From NCBI GenBank assembly GCA_934717675.1, contig CAKUYZ010000070.1, forward strand, positions 1 through 8,837: a DNA stretch of 8,837 bases, read 5' to 3'. Made by a program: the position numbers and the translations under genes. Source of the DNA: an uncultured Bacteroidales bacterium (GTDB lineage: Bacteria > Bacteroidota > Bacteroidia > Bacteroidales > Marinilabiliaceae). The notes below the pieces were generated by a model that had not been told where the DNA came from, searched no databases, and saw only the letters and a program-made list of their open reading frames with translations. Below are positions 1 to 6,505 of the stretch, in pieces (the stretch's first letter is position 1; each line of letters starts with the position of its first letter).

Positions 1-2060
1 GACATGACATTGGCATGAACGTATGGGTGGAGGATGGCGACCTGCTCATTTACATGTGCCAGAGCGGCTGGTTTGACGAGAACAACACGCTGCTCAAGGC
101 CGGCCGACTGCGCCTGAGCACGGGCGACGACGCCCTGCGCGGCGACGGGTTTCGCCAAGAGCTGCACCTGAGCGACGGCTCCATGACCGTGAGCTGCGCC
201 GACCTGCGCATAAAGATATGGGCGGACACCCAGACACCCGACATCTTCATTGTAGTGGACGGCAAGAAAAAGCGCGACCTGACGCTGAGCTACGAGAGCT
301 GGAGGCAGAAAGACAGGCAAGTGCCGGCTGACGCCAGCCAACAGCTGACGCAGAAATGGCTCATTACGCCAGACGTCGTCACACGCGCCGACAGCATCTG
401 GCCACAAACCGACAAGCTGACTTTCCGCCACACAAACAGGAGCGAGACGGTGTTTGACCTGACGGTGAGCATTGAGGGGCTTGACGCCATAAAAGACAAA
501 CTCTACAACCCCATTGGCGGACTGACGATGCAAGGCATCATTGAGGCCGACGGGCTGAGATTTGCCGGCACGACAGACGGCAAATATATGGACACGGACT
601 ACCGCGCGTGGAACTACCGCGGCAACGTGAAAAGCACAACCATCCACGCCCGCCTGACGGCATATGACGAGACGCGCCCCGTCCCCGCGGCCAAAGCTTC
701 TCGCCAACGCTCCACAACGTGGTGGGCCGATTTCTGGAACAGGAGCTACATTGCGCTAGACCGAGAGCTGGACAAGCCTCACAACAGCCACAGGACAGAG
801 GCCGACGAACCAGCGGTGACGGACTCCGCCGCCATAATCCTCCGCAACTACGAACTGTTTCGCTACATGCTGGGCTGCAACGCCAGCGGCAAATGGCCCA
901 CAAAATTCAATGGCGGCCTCTTCACTTTCGACCCCTCCATTGTAGACTCGCCGCGCAAATTCACGCCCGACTACCGTTGCTGGGGTGGCGGCACCATGAC
1001 GGCGCAAAACCAGAGGCTTGTGTATTGGCCCATGGTGAAGACGGGCGATCTACAGATGCTGCGAGTGCAGCTGGACACGTATCTCCGCATGTATCAGAGC
1101 GCCAAGGCCCGCGTGGGCTTCTACTGGGGGCATGACGGCTGCGCCTTCACGGAGCAGATTGAGAACTGTGGCCTGCCCAACCCCGCCGAATACGGAGAGC
1201 ACGCGCCAGGGCAAGACCGCGGAGTGGAAAGCAACGCTTGGCTGGAATATATATGGGACACGTCATTAGAATTCTGCATGATGGCCCTGGAGGCCAACAG
1301 GTATCAGCAGATGGACATATCGGCCTATGAGGAGATGATATGGCAGTGCCTCACGTTCTTCGATGAGCACTACCAATATGAGGCCCTGCGGCTTGGCAAG
1401 ATGCCGCTGACGGAAGACGGGAAACTGGTCATCTACCCCGGCTCTGGAGCCGAGACGCACAAGATGGCATATAACCCGTGCAGCACCGTGGCCGCGCTGC
1501 AAACCGTGGGCCAGGCGTGGCTAGACTACGCCACACGCACAGGCAAAGACACAGCCACCATCAGCAAGGCCAAGAAGCTGCTGAGCCATGTGCCGGAGAT
1601 ACCAATGCGCAGCATTGACGGACACAAAGTCATAGCCCCCGCCGTGGTGTGGGCGCGCATCAACAATGTGGAGACCACACAGATGTATCCCGTCTTCCCC
1701 TGGAGGGTCTATGGCGTGGGCCGTCCCGACCTGCAAGTGGCGCGAGACACCTGGACGGTGGACCCCTGGGCCATAAAGATGCGCTCCGCACGCGGCTGGA
1801 AGCAAGACAACATATGGGCAGCTTGCCTAGGCCTGGCAGACGACGCGGCTCAGCTGAACTATGAGAAGATGGCCAACGGGCCATACCGTTTCCCCGCTTT
1901 CTTCGACATGGGCTTCGACTGGGCCCCGGACTTCAATCGCGGCGGCTCGGGCATGATTGGCGTGCAGGAGATGCTCATGCAGCGCGACCCCGATGGCAAG
2001 CGTATGGAACTGCCCGCATGGCCGGAGCGTTGGGGCAAAGTGACGTACAAATTGCATTAA
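1..2060 (+). CDS. DUF5703-type, GH95-like putative glycoside hydrolase, 5' truncated
   Basis: The reading frame is already open at position 3 (His-Asp-Ile-Gly, then Met at 15) and ends with TAA at 2058-2060. The Met at 15 is internal: the residues around it (HDIGMNVWVEDGDLLIY) match the interior of the N-terminal DUF5703 beta domain, so the true start and any signal peptide lie upstream. Counting from that Met, residues 1 to about 220 form the beta-rich domain. After a Trp-rich linker (TTWWADFWNRSY, 234-245) comes a helical, probably (alpha/alpha)6 region with CWGGGTMTAQNQRLVYWPM (322-340), a Trp-Gly-His-Asp segment, FTEQIENCGLPNPAEYG (378-394) and, near the C-terminus, GFDW and GGSGMIGVQEML. 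These resemble Bacteroidetes carbohydrate-active proteins related to GH95. E380 and E383 are only candidate catalytic or binding acids. The substrate is unknown; a role in polysaccharide breakdown in the periplasm or at the cell surface is inferred from the family. Confidence 0.8.
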   Translation, partial: HDIGMNVWVEDGDLLIYMCQSGWFDENNTLLKAGRLRLSTGDDALRGDGFRQELHLSDGSMTVSCADLRIKIWADTQTPDIFIVVDGKKKRDLTLSYESWRQKDRQVPADASQQLTQKWLITPDVVTRADSIWPQTDKLTFRHTNRSETVFDLTVSIEGLDAIKDKLYNPIGGLTMQGIIEADGLRFAGTTDGKYMDTDYRAWNYRGNVKSTTIHARLTAYDETRPVPAAKASRQRSTTWWADFWNRSYIALDRELDKPHNSHRTEADEPAVTDSAAIILRNYELFRYMLGCNASGKWPTKFNGGLFTFDPSIVDSPRKFTPDYRCWGGGTMTAQNQRLVYWPMVKTGDLQMLRVQLDTYLRMYQSAKARVGFYWGHDGCAFTEQIENCGLPNPAEYGEHAPGQDRGVESNAWLEYIWDTSLEFCMMALEANRYQQMDISAYEEMIWQCLTFFDEHYQYEALRLGKMPLTEDGKLVIYPGSGAETHKMAYNPCSTVAALQTVGQAWLDYATRTGKDTATISKAKKLLSHVPEIPMRSIDGHKVIAPAVVWARINNVETTQMYPVFPWRVYGVGRPDLQVARDTWTVDPWAIKMRSARGWKQDNIWAACLGLADDAAQLNYEKMANGPYRFPAFFDMGFDWAPDFNRGGSGMIGVQEMLMQRDPDGKRMELPAWPERWGKVTYKLH

Positions 2061-2103
2061 CCGCCACCGACGCGAGAGGCGGCACGCATACAATTAGAAG
2101 TTT

Positions 2104-2172
2104 GAGACGCGACCCCGCAAAAAATCCGTCCCACGGGGCGCAGTGTGTAGAGACGAGCTCGTGACCCGTCTC
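2104..2172. repeat. GC-rich intergenic inverted-repeat element
   Basis: Two hairpin-forming units lie side by side. In the first, gcg(a)ccccg at 2109-2117 pairs with cggggcgc at 2134-2141, with one bulged A and a 16-nt loop. In the second, gagacg at 2150-2155 pairs with cgtctc at 2167-2172 and encloses the perfect 10-bp palindrome acgagctcgt (2153-2162). The two units share the motif gagacg...gaccc (2104-2115 and 2150-2167). Short GAGACGCG-type palindromic elements are scattered between genes in many Bacteroidetes genomes, so this may be one copy of a dispersed repeat. That is inferred, since only one locus is visible. Confidence 0.4.
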
Positions 2173-2194
2173 CCACAAGGGGGCAGAAAAAGGC

Positions 2195-2233
2195 AAAACC
2201 TCGGCAGATGGTTGTCATCTGCCGAGGTTTTTT
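2195..2233. terminator. Bidirectional intrinsic terminator between convergent genes
   Basis: A perfect 16-bp stem (aaaacctcggcagatg at 2195-2210 with its reverse complement at 2216-2231) closes a 5-nt loop, gttgt. The plus strand ends in six T (2228-2233). The minus strand ends the stem in four T, with another T-rich stretch a few bases on. It lies 134 bp after the stop of the plus-strand hydrolase and 24 bp after the stop of the minus-strand M16 gene, so it can serve both. Confidence 0.9.
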
Positions 2234-2257
2234 GTATGTCTTGCCCCGACGCGACGC

Positions 2258-3562
2258 CTATGCGGGATTCACCCCGCGGCCGACACACACAACGGAATAG
2301 CTTGACGGAGTGAGCCACTTGGCCGCCATATCGCGCATCTCGGTGGCAGACGTGTCTCGCATGGTGTCATACAACTCCACCAGACTCTCTGGCCGCTGCC
2401 CATCTAGCAAAAGCCCGAAAATGGCGTCGGCCGAGGTGAGGACAGTGTCAAAAAAATGCAGCATGTCGCCCATCAGGAAACCGCGGAGTGTCTCCATCTC
2501 ACGCTCAGAGACGCACTCTGTGGCCAGACGCTCCATTTCCTTAAAGACCTCGCTCACCACCTGCTCGTGGCTGCCTGTCTTCACCTCGGCAGAAATGGTA
2601 TGCGACCCGCCCAGCCTATTGGCAGAGACGCCAGAGTAGATCCCATATGTGAGGCCGAGCCTCTCGCGCAGATTCTGCATAAGGCGCGAGCCAAAATATC
2701 CACCAAAGACGGCATTGACCATCTGGAATGCCAAGAAATCTTCGTGGTCGCGGCCAAACAGCGGACGTCCCATCCTCACAGATGTCTGTTCGGAGTCAAA
2801 CTCCACCATGGCCTTGCCCGGCTCAGGCCGATAGCGCGGCCTAGACATGTCAATGGCCTCGCCCGCGGCCCAGTCCGTTGAGCCGAAAGTGTCGGCAATG
2901 AACTTGACGTCGGCATCCGTGGGGCGGCCAGAGACAAAGATCTGCATGCCATTGGCCGTATACGCCTTGGCGTGGAAAGCGCGGAGCATCTGAGGCGTAA
3001 GAGCCTTATAGTCATCGCGGCGCGCCAGGCGGGAATATACGCAGCCAGGCTCAAAGAGCAGGTTGACATACTCCCGCGAGGCATGAGTGCTGGACTTCAG
3101 CTCGCCGACATCGAACGCCTGAAGCTCTTGTTGCTTAAAGAGCTCCAACTCATCTTCTTGATAAGCGGGACGGCGGATCACCTCACAGAGCAGCCCCACA
3201 ATGTGGCGCACATCGCGCTCCAGACAGAGAGACGAGACAGTGGCGCGCCACCTGTTGGTCGAGGGCCATATGCTGGCGCCGTAATAATCAAGGGTCTCCG
3301 CAATCTGCTTGGCCGTGTGAGCCTCCGTGCCCTCGGTGAGCAGATTGACGGAGGCGAACCCCACCAGTGGCCTGTCGGCCACCAAAGGACCTGCGCACAA
3401 GCTCACGTCCACTTTGACAATGGGCTGCGAGCCACCAAGAAGCACGTGCATGACAGCCCCGTTGGGCAACGTCTGCGACGTGATGGATGGCACGGTTGGC
3501 ATCTTGATGTCGCCATAGGCCGGTGGAACCTGCCTAAACGACGCGTTTTCTTGTGGTCTCAT
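2258..3562 (-). CDS. M16 peptidase family, zinc-site-lacking subunit (R/Y subunit)
   Basis: This 434-residue protein has the two-domain layout and length of an M16B (processing-peptidase-like) subunit. The segment that should carry the HxxEH zinc motif reads GFASVNLLTEGT (68-79), with no His and no Glu-His pair, so it should not bind the catalytic zinc. The second domain keeps NLRERLGLTYGIYSG (297-311), which holds the Arg/Tyr pair (R299 or R301, and Y306) that positions substrate in M16 enzymes. The family N-terminal strand is visible at about 30-40 (TLPNGAVMHVL). There is no signal peptide, which suggests the cytoplasm. The ATG at 3562-3560 overlaps the stop of the upstream M16 gene as ATGA, so translation is probably coupled. 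I infer that this is the non-catalytic partner of that gene. It ends 24 bp before the terminator hairpin. Confidence 0.88.
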   Translation of the reverse strand: MRPQENASFRQVPPAYGDIKMPTVPSITSQTLPNGAVMHVLLGGSQPIVKVDVSLCAGPLVADRPLVGFASVNLLTEGTEAHTAKQIAETLDYYGASIWPSTNRWRATVSSLCLERDVRHIVGLLCEVIRRPAYQEDELELFKQQELQAFDVGELKSSTHASREYVNLLFEPGCVYSRLARRDDYKALTPQMLRAFHAKAYTANGMQIFVSGRPTDADVKFIADTFGSTDWAAGEAIDMSRPRYRPEPGKAMVEFDSEQTSVRMGRPLFGRDHEDFLAFQMVNAVFGGYFGSRLMQNLRERLGLTYGIYSGVSANRLGGSHTISAEVKTGSHEQVVSEVFKEMERLATECVSEREMETLRGFLMGDMLHFFDTVLTSADAIFGLLLDGQRPESLVELYDTMRDTSATEMRDMAAKWLTPSSYSVVCVGRGVNPA

Positions 3563-4791
3563 TTGTGTCGGTATATCAGGGTGGAGCTGTTTTGCGGCGT
3601 GCAGATCTTGCTGGCGAACGCCATAATGTCTGCCGCCGAGACATCGTCATAAGCGTGGTAGTCCGTATTGATGAGGTTGGCGTCGCCAAGTCTCTCATAT
3701 CCGGCCAAGGCTTGCGCAATGGCGGGCGACGCGATCTCGCCTATCACCTGACCGGCCACCTGACGGTTCCGGGCTTTGTTGAGCTCAAAGTCAGCGGGCC
3801 CATAGGCCTTGATGGCCTCCACCTCGTCAAGCAACTGGCGTTCCACCTCTTCCGGCTCAACGCCATCGGCCACCTGAGCCATCAGCACGAGCAGCCCAGG
3901 GTCATAAGAACCTGTTATGTAGGCGTTGACGTCGGTGCAAGACTGCCTCTCCTTGACCAGATGCTGCACAAGGCGCGACGATGCGCCATCGGCCAAGACA
4001 TCCGTCATAAGGTCGCCCAACTTATGGTCTTCCGAAAGGCGCGAGCCCATATGGAACGCCACCATAATGCGGTGCGCCGGCACGTCGGCCGTCACATCGA
4101 GCCTCCTGGCCTCGGTCTGAACAGGCTCAACGGGCGGAACCACCTCCGGAGCGTCGCGCTCAATGCCGCCAAACCACTTCTCGGCCAAATCGAAGATGCG
4201 CGCAGTCTCCACATTGCCAGAGACGGCCAAAATGGCGTGGCGGGGAATATATTGACTGAAGAAGAAAGCCTTGACCTCGTCAAGCGAAGCCTGCTCAATG
4301 TGGTCGGTCGTGAGGCCTATGGTGGGCCAACGGTATGGGTGGACCTTATAGGTCAGCGAGCGGAACAGGTGCTGAATGTCGCCATACGGACAGTTGAGGT
4401 ATCGTTGGCGAAACTCCTCTATGACCACTTTTTTCTGCACGTCAAGCGCCTCTTGGCTAAAGGCGGGCGAGAGCAGACGGTCACTCTCTAGCCAAAAGGC
4501 CGTCTCGATGTTGTCGGCAGGGAGGGTGATGTAGTAGTTCGTCGCGTCGTTAGACGTGTAGGCGTTGGAGTCGCCACCAGCCCTCTGCACATAGTAGTCG
4601 AAATCTGCCACGTTGGCCGAGCCTCCAAACATAAGGTGCTCAAACAAGTGGGCGAAGCCCGTGCGAGACGGCTGCTCATTGCGCGCCCCGACGGTGTAGA
4701 GCATATGAAACGTTGCCAAAGGCGACAGCGGGTCTTCATGAACCAAGACCCGAAGACCATTGGCCAACGTATGACGAGCAAAATTTATCAC
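3559..4791 (-). CDS. M16 zinc metallopeptidase, catalytic HxxEH subunit
   Basis: This 410-residue protein carries the inverted zinc motif HLFEH at 48-52 (H48 and H52 as ligands, E51 as catalytic base). The expected downstream Glu ligand falls in VVIEEFRQR (E126 best, 122-130), about 74 residues later, which is the normal M16 spacing. The segment DSNAYTSNDATNYY (74-87) is also typical. In the second domain, the stretch that should hold Arg/Tyr reads LVKERQSCTDVNAY (278-291) and lacks the Tyr at the usual place; the downstream gene supplies it. The start is GTG at 4791-4789. An in-frame TAA lies only seven codons upstream, the next internal Met is residue 30, and the N-terminus RHTLANGLRVLVHED is typical of the family, so GTG is the best start. 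No Shine-Dalgarno sequence or signal peptide is seen. It probably degrades or processes peptides in the cytoplasm as a heterodimer. Confidence 0.9.
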   Translation of the reverse strand: MINFARHTLANGLRVLVHEDPLSPLATFHMLYTVGARNEQPSRTGFAHLFEHLMFGGSANVADFDYYVQRAGGDSNAYTSNDATNYYITLPADNIETAFWLESDRLLSPAFSQEALDVQKKVVIEEFRQRYLNCPYGDIQHLFRSLTYKVHPYRWPTIGLTTDHIEQASLDEVKAFFFSQYIPRHAILAVSGNVETARIFDLAEKWFGGIERDAPEVVPPVEPVQTEARRLDVTADVPAHRIMVAFHMGSRLSEDHKLGDLMTDVLADGASSRLVQHLVKERQSCTDVNAYITGSYDPGLLVLMAQVADGVEPEEVERQLLDEVEAIKAYGPADFELNKARNRQVAGQVIGEIASPAIAQALAGYERLGDANLINTDYHAYDDVSAADIMAFASKICTPQNSSTLIYRHK

Positions 4792-4858
4792 TAGGGTGGA
4801 AATTATGTCAGATTATGAAACGGAATTCTTCACACAGGGATGACGCGGACCCGCCGCA

Positions 4859-5623
4859 CTACTCAAAGTAGAACACAAGCCCCCACCAACGCGATTTGAG
4901 CCTACGCACCGCCTGCTGGTAAGGAATGTCTTCCATATCTTCAGACAACTTGTTGTCATAAACATTGGTAAGGCCAAAGTCGCAGCGTATCTCAACAGAG
5001 AAGCGGAAATAGGTGAGGTAAAAGTCCATCCCCGCGCCAGCGTCGGCATACACGTCCAGCGAGCGCATACGCAGATGCTCCTGCTTATCCTTGGCCAAAT
5101 CGAAGCGCGGCGTGAAGCCGCCAACAATGAACGGCCTGATATTTTGCAGCCTTTTGGCCCCATATTTGAGCAGCAGCGGACACTCCACAAAAGTGGACTT
5201 TATCTTGACCGGCTGCTCGTCAACGGGATTGCCATCTTCATCTACAAACAAGAGGCGTCTCTGGCCAAAAGAGATGCCAGGCAAGATTCGGAAATTGAGA
5301 TTTTCGCATAGGCGGAAATCCGTGACAATGCCCAAGACGAGACCCGGGTCTAGCTCGGTCACTTCGGCATAACGAGCCATGCCGCCATTCTCATATGTTC
5401 GCAGGCCTGTGTTGTAGACATGGAAATCAAGGAAGTCAATCCCGAGCAAGAAGCCGAAGTGCACCGCTTTTTTGTCATAGGCGGGAAGGTTTGGCACACC
5501 CTTGGCCTTGGTGAACTCCGAGGCAGACGTATATTGCGCCGCGGCCGGAAGCCAGCCGGCGACCAAGACCACAAGAGCCACGGCAAAACGGCATATGGAA
5601 CGGCAAGACGGCATCTGCGGCAT
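4859..5623 (-). CDS. porT: PorT-family outer-membrane protein of the type IX secretion system
   Basis: This 254-residue protein starts with a clear type I signal peptide: basic residues near 8-12, a hydrophobic core at about 13-28 and likely cleavage in PAAAQ around residue 29. The mature part alternates polar and hydrophobic strands of an 8-strand-like outer-membrane barrel: HFGFLLGIDFLDF (55-67), LVLGIVTDFRL (95-105), FRILPGISFGQRRL (111-124), STFVECPLLLKYGA (143-156), RPFIVGGFTPRFDLA (163-177), a Tyr/Phe-rich strand near 200-210, and the aromatic C-terminus GLVFYFE. These match PorT, which is needed for the type IX pathway in Porphyromonas and Flavobacterium. The start lies 24 bp after the ubiE stop, so the two are probably co-transcribed. 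A PorT homologue alone does not prove that this cell has a working type IX system. Confidence 0.85.
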   Translation of the reverse strand: MPQMPSCRSICRFAVALVVLVAGWLPAAAQYTSASEFTKAKGVPNLPAYDKKAVHFGFLLGIDFLDFHVYNTGLRTYENGGMARYAEVTELDPGLVLGIVTDFRLCENLNFRILPGISFGQRRLLFVDEDGNPVDEQPVKIKSTFVECPLLLKYGAKRLQNIRPFIVGGFTPRFDLAKDKQEHLRMRSLDVYADAGAGMDFYLTYFRFSVEIRCDFGLTNVYDNKLSEDMEDIPYQQAVRRLKSRWWGLVFYFE

Positions 5624-5647
5624 GACTTTCTGCTTGTTACACCCACC

Positions 5648-6373
5648 TTACGGCTTCACGGCCAGATATGCCGTGGCAATGCCCCATGTGAGACGGGCTG
5701 ACGACACGGGCTTGAGGCCAGAGGCGAAAAGGTGCCGCTCAAAATCTTCTCCCGAGGGAAACGCCATGGCAGAGCGGCACAAATATCTGTAAGCCTCACG
5801 ATCTTTGGATATGGCCCCACCGATGAGCGGCAAGATGTTGCGAAAATAGAAATTATACAACGCACGGAACAAGGCGTTGGGCGGCGTGGAGAACTCCAGC
5901 ACCACAAGCCTGCCGCCAGGCTTCAGCACACGCGCCATCTCGGCCAAGCCCTTGTCCAGATTGGCAAAGTTTCGCACGCCAAAAGCCACCGTGACGGAGT
6001 CAAAACGGTTGGAAGAGAACGGGAGAGCCTCCGAATCGGCCACCTTGAGGTCTATCGAGGCTTCAAGCCCCGCGTCGGCCACTTTCTTGCGCCCCACCTC
6101 AACCATCTTTGGCGAAATGTCGCACCCCACCACGTCACACCCCATGGCCCTATGGATGGCAATGGCCATATCGGCCGTGCCCGTGGCAACATCCAGCACC
6201 TCACGAACCTTACGATCCGCCAGCAGGCCTATGGCCTTGCGACGCCACCCGCGATCCACGCCAAAAGAGAGAACATGATTGAGCAAATCGTAGCTGGGGG
6301 CAATGCCGTCAAACATCCGCCCAACCTGCGAGCGTTTATCATCCGCCGCCTTATATGGTTTTATCTCTGACAT
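5648..6373 (-). CDS. ubiE: Demethylmenaquinone (ubiE/menG) C-methyltransferase
   Basis: This 241-residue class I SAM-dependent methyltransferase catalyses the last step of menaquinone synthesis, methylating demethylmenaquinone. Bacteroidales make menaquinone, so the menG role is expected rather than ubiquinone synthesis. The family signatures are all present: MFDGIAPSYDLLNHVLSFG (20-38) followed by D-R-G-W-R; the SAM-binding motif VLDVATGTADMA (59-70); the acidic post-I strand VVGCDIS (81-87); DSEALPFSSNRFDSVTVAFG (113-132); RNFANLDKGL (134-143); and RVLKPGGRLVVLEFS (148-162). The length is normal for the family. The ATG start gives the usual short N-terminal extension before the YDLLN motif. 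The protein should act at the inner face of the membrane, where the lipophilic substrate lies. It has its own promoter-like box only 10 bp upstream and leads into porT. Confidence 0.95.
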   Translation of the reverse strand: MSEIKPYKAADDKRSQVGRMFDGIAPSYDLLNHVLSFGVDRGWRRKAIGLLADRKVREVLDVATGTADMAIAIHRAMGCDVVGCDISPKMVEVGRKKVADAGLEASIDLKVADSEALPFSSNRFDSVTVAFGVRNFANLDKGLAEMARVLKPGGRLVVLEFSTPPNALFRALYNFYFRNILPLIGGAISKDREAYRYLCRSAMAFPSGEDFERHLFASGLKPVSSARLTWGIATAYLAVKP

Positions 6374-6383
6374 TTCTGATGTG

Positions 6384-6413
6384 CAAAGATATGCATTTTA
6401 CGGACATGAGCCA
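6384..6413 (-). promoter_or_regulatory. Bacteroidetes-type promoter upstream of ubiE
   Basis: On the minus strand, TATCTTTG (6391-6384) fits the Bacteroidetes -7 consensus TAnnTTTG exactly. A TTTG lies 22 bp upstream of it and could serve as the -33 element, a little farther than the usual spacing of about 19-20. Only 10 nt separate the -7 box from the ubiE ATG, so the transcript would have a leader of just a few nucleotides. Confidence 0.55.
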
Positions 6414-6422
6414 CAAAACAGA

Positions 6423-6462
6423 CTCATGCCGCCAGAGGACTCTTCCCCTCTGGCAGCATGAG
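6423..6462 (-). terminator. Terminator-like hairpin after the beta-helix lipoprotein gene
   Basis: ctcatgc (6423-6429) pairs with gcatgag (6456-6462). After one mismatch, gccagagg (6431-6438) pairs with cctctggc (6447-6454) around an 8-nt loop. Read on the minus strand, the stem is followed by tctgttttg, a weak T stretch. It lies 43 bp past the lipoprotein stop and before the ubiE promoter, as expected for an end-of-operon terminator. Confidence 0.6.
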
Positions 6463-6475
6463 CCGTCATCGCAGT

Positions 6476-6492
6476 CCGCCGCAATGTGGCGG
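6476..6492 (-). terminator. Small stem-loop just after the lipoprotein stop
   Basis: ccgccgc (6476-6482) pairs with gtggcgg (6486-6492), including one G-U pair, around the loop aat. It starts 13 bp after the stop codon on the minus strand and has no T run. It is more likely a 3' transcript-stabilising hairpin or the first half of a tandem terminator than a terminator by itself. Confidence 0.35.
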
Positions 6493-6505
6493 CAGGTCCG
6501 TCAGA

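Noticed and set aside
15..17. ATG at 15 as the true start of the hydrolase
   Set aside because: The frame is open upstream to the window edge, and the family motif continues through it (HDIGMNVW), so this Met is internal.
2153..2162. The acgagctcgt palindrome as an operator for a regulator
   Set aside because: It lies between convergent genes, downstream of both, with no promoter nearby, so an operator is unlikely.
3559..3562. The M16 pair as one gene broken by a frameshift
   Set aside because: Each product has the full two-domain length of an M16B subunit and its own N-terminal strand, so they are two genes, not halves of one.
3553..4491. Plus-strand open frame (312 codons) opposite the catalytic M16 gene
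   Set aside because: It overlaps a clear M16 peptidase with HLFEH on the other strand and its product shows no domain or signal; it is a codon-bias shadow. The same holds for 2972-3652.
4792..4858. Promoter or terminator between porT and the M16 pair
   Set aside because: On the minus strand I find no TAnnTTTG box and only a 4-bp GC stem near the porT stop without a T run.
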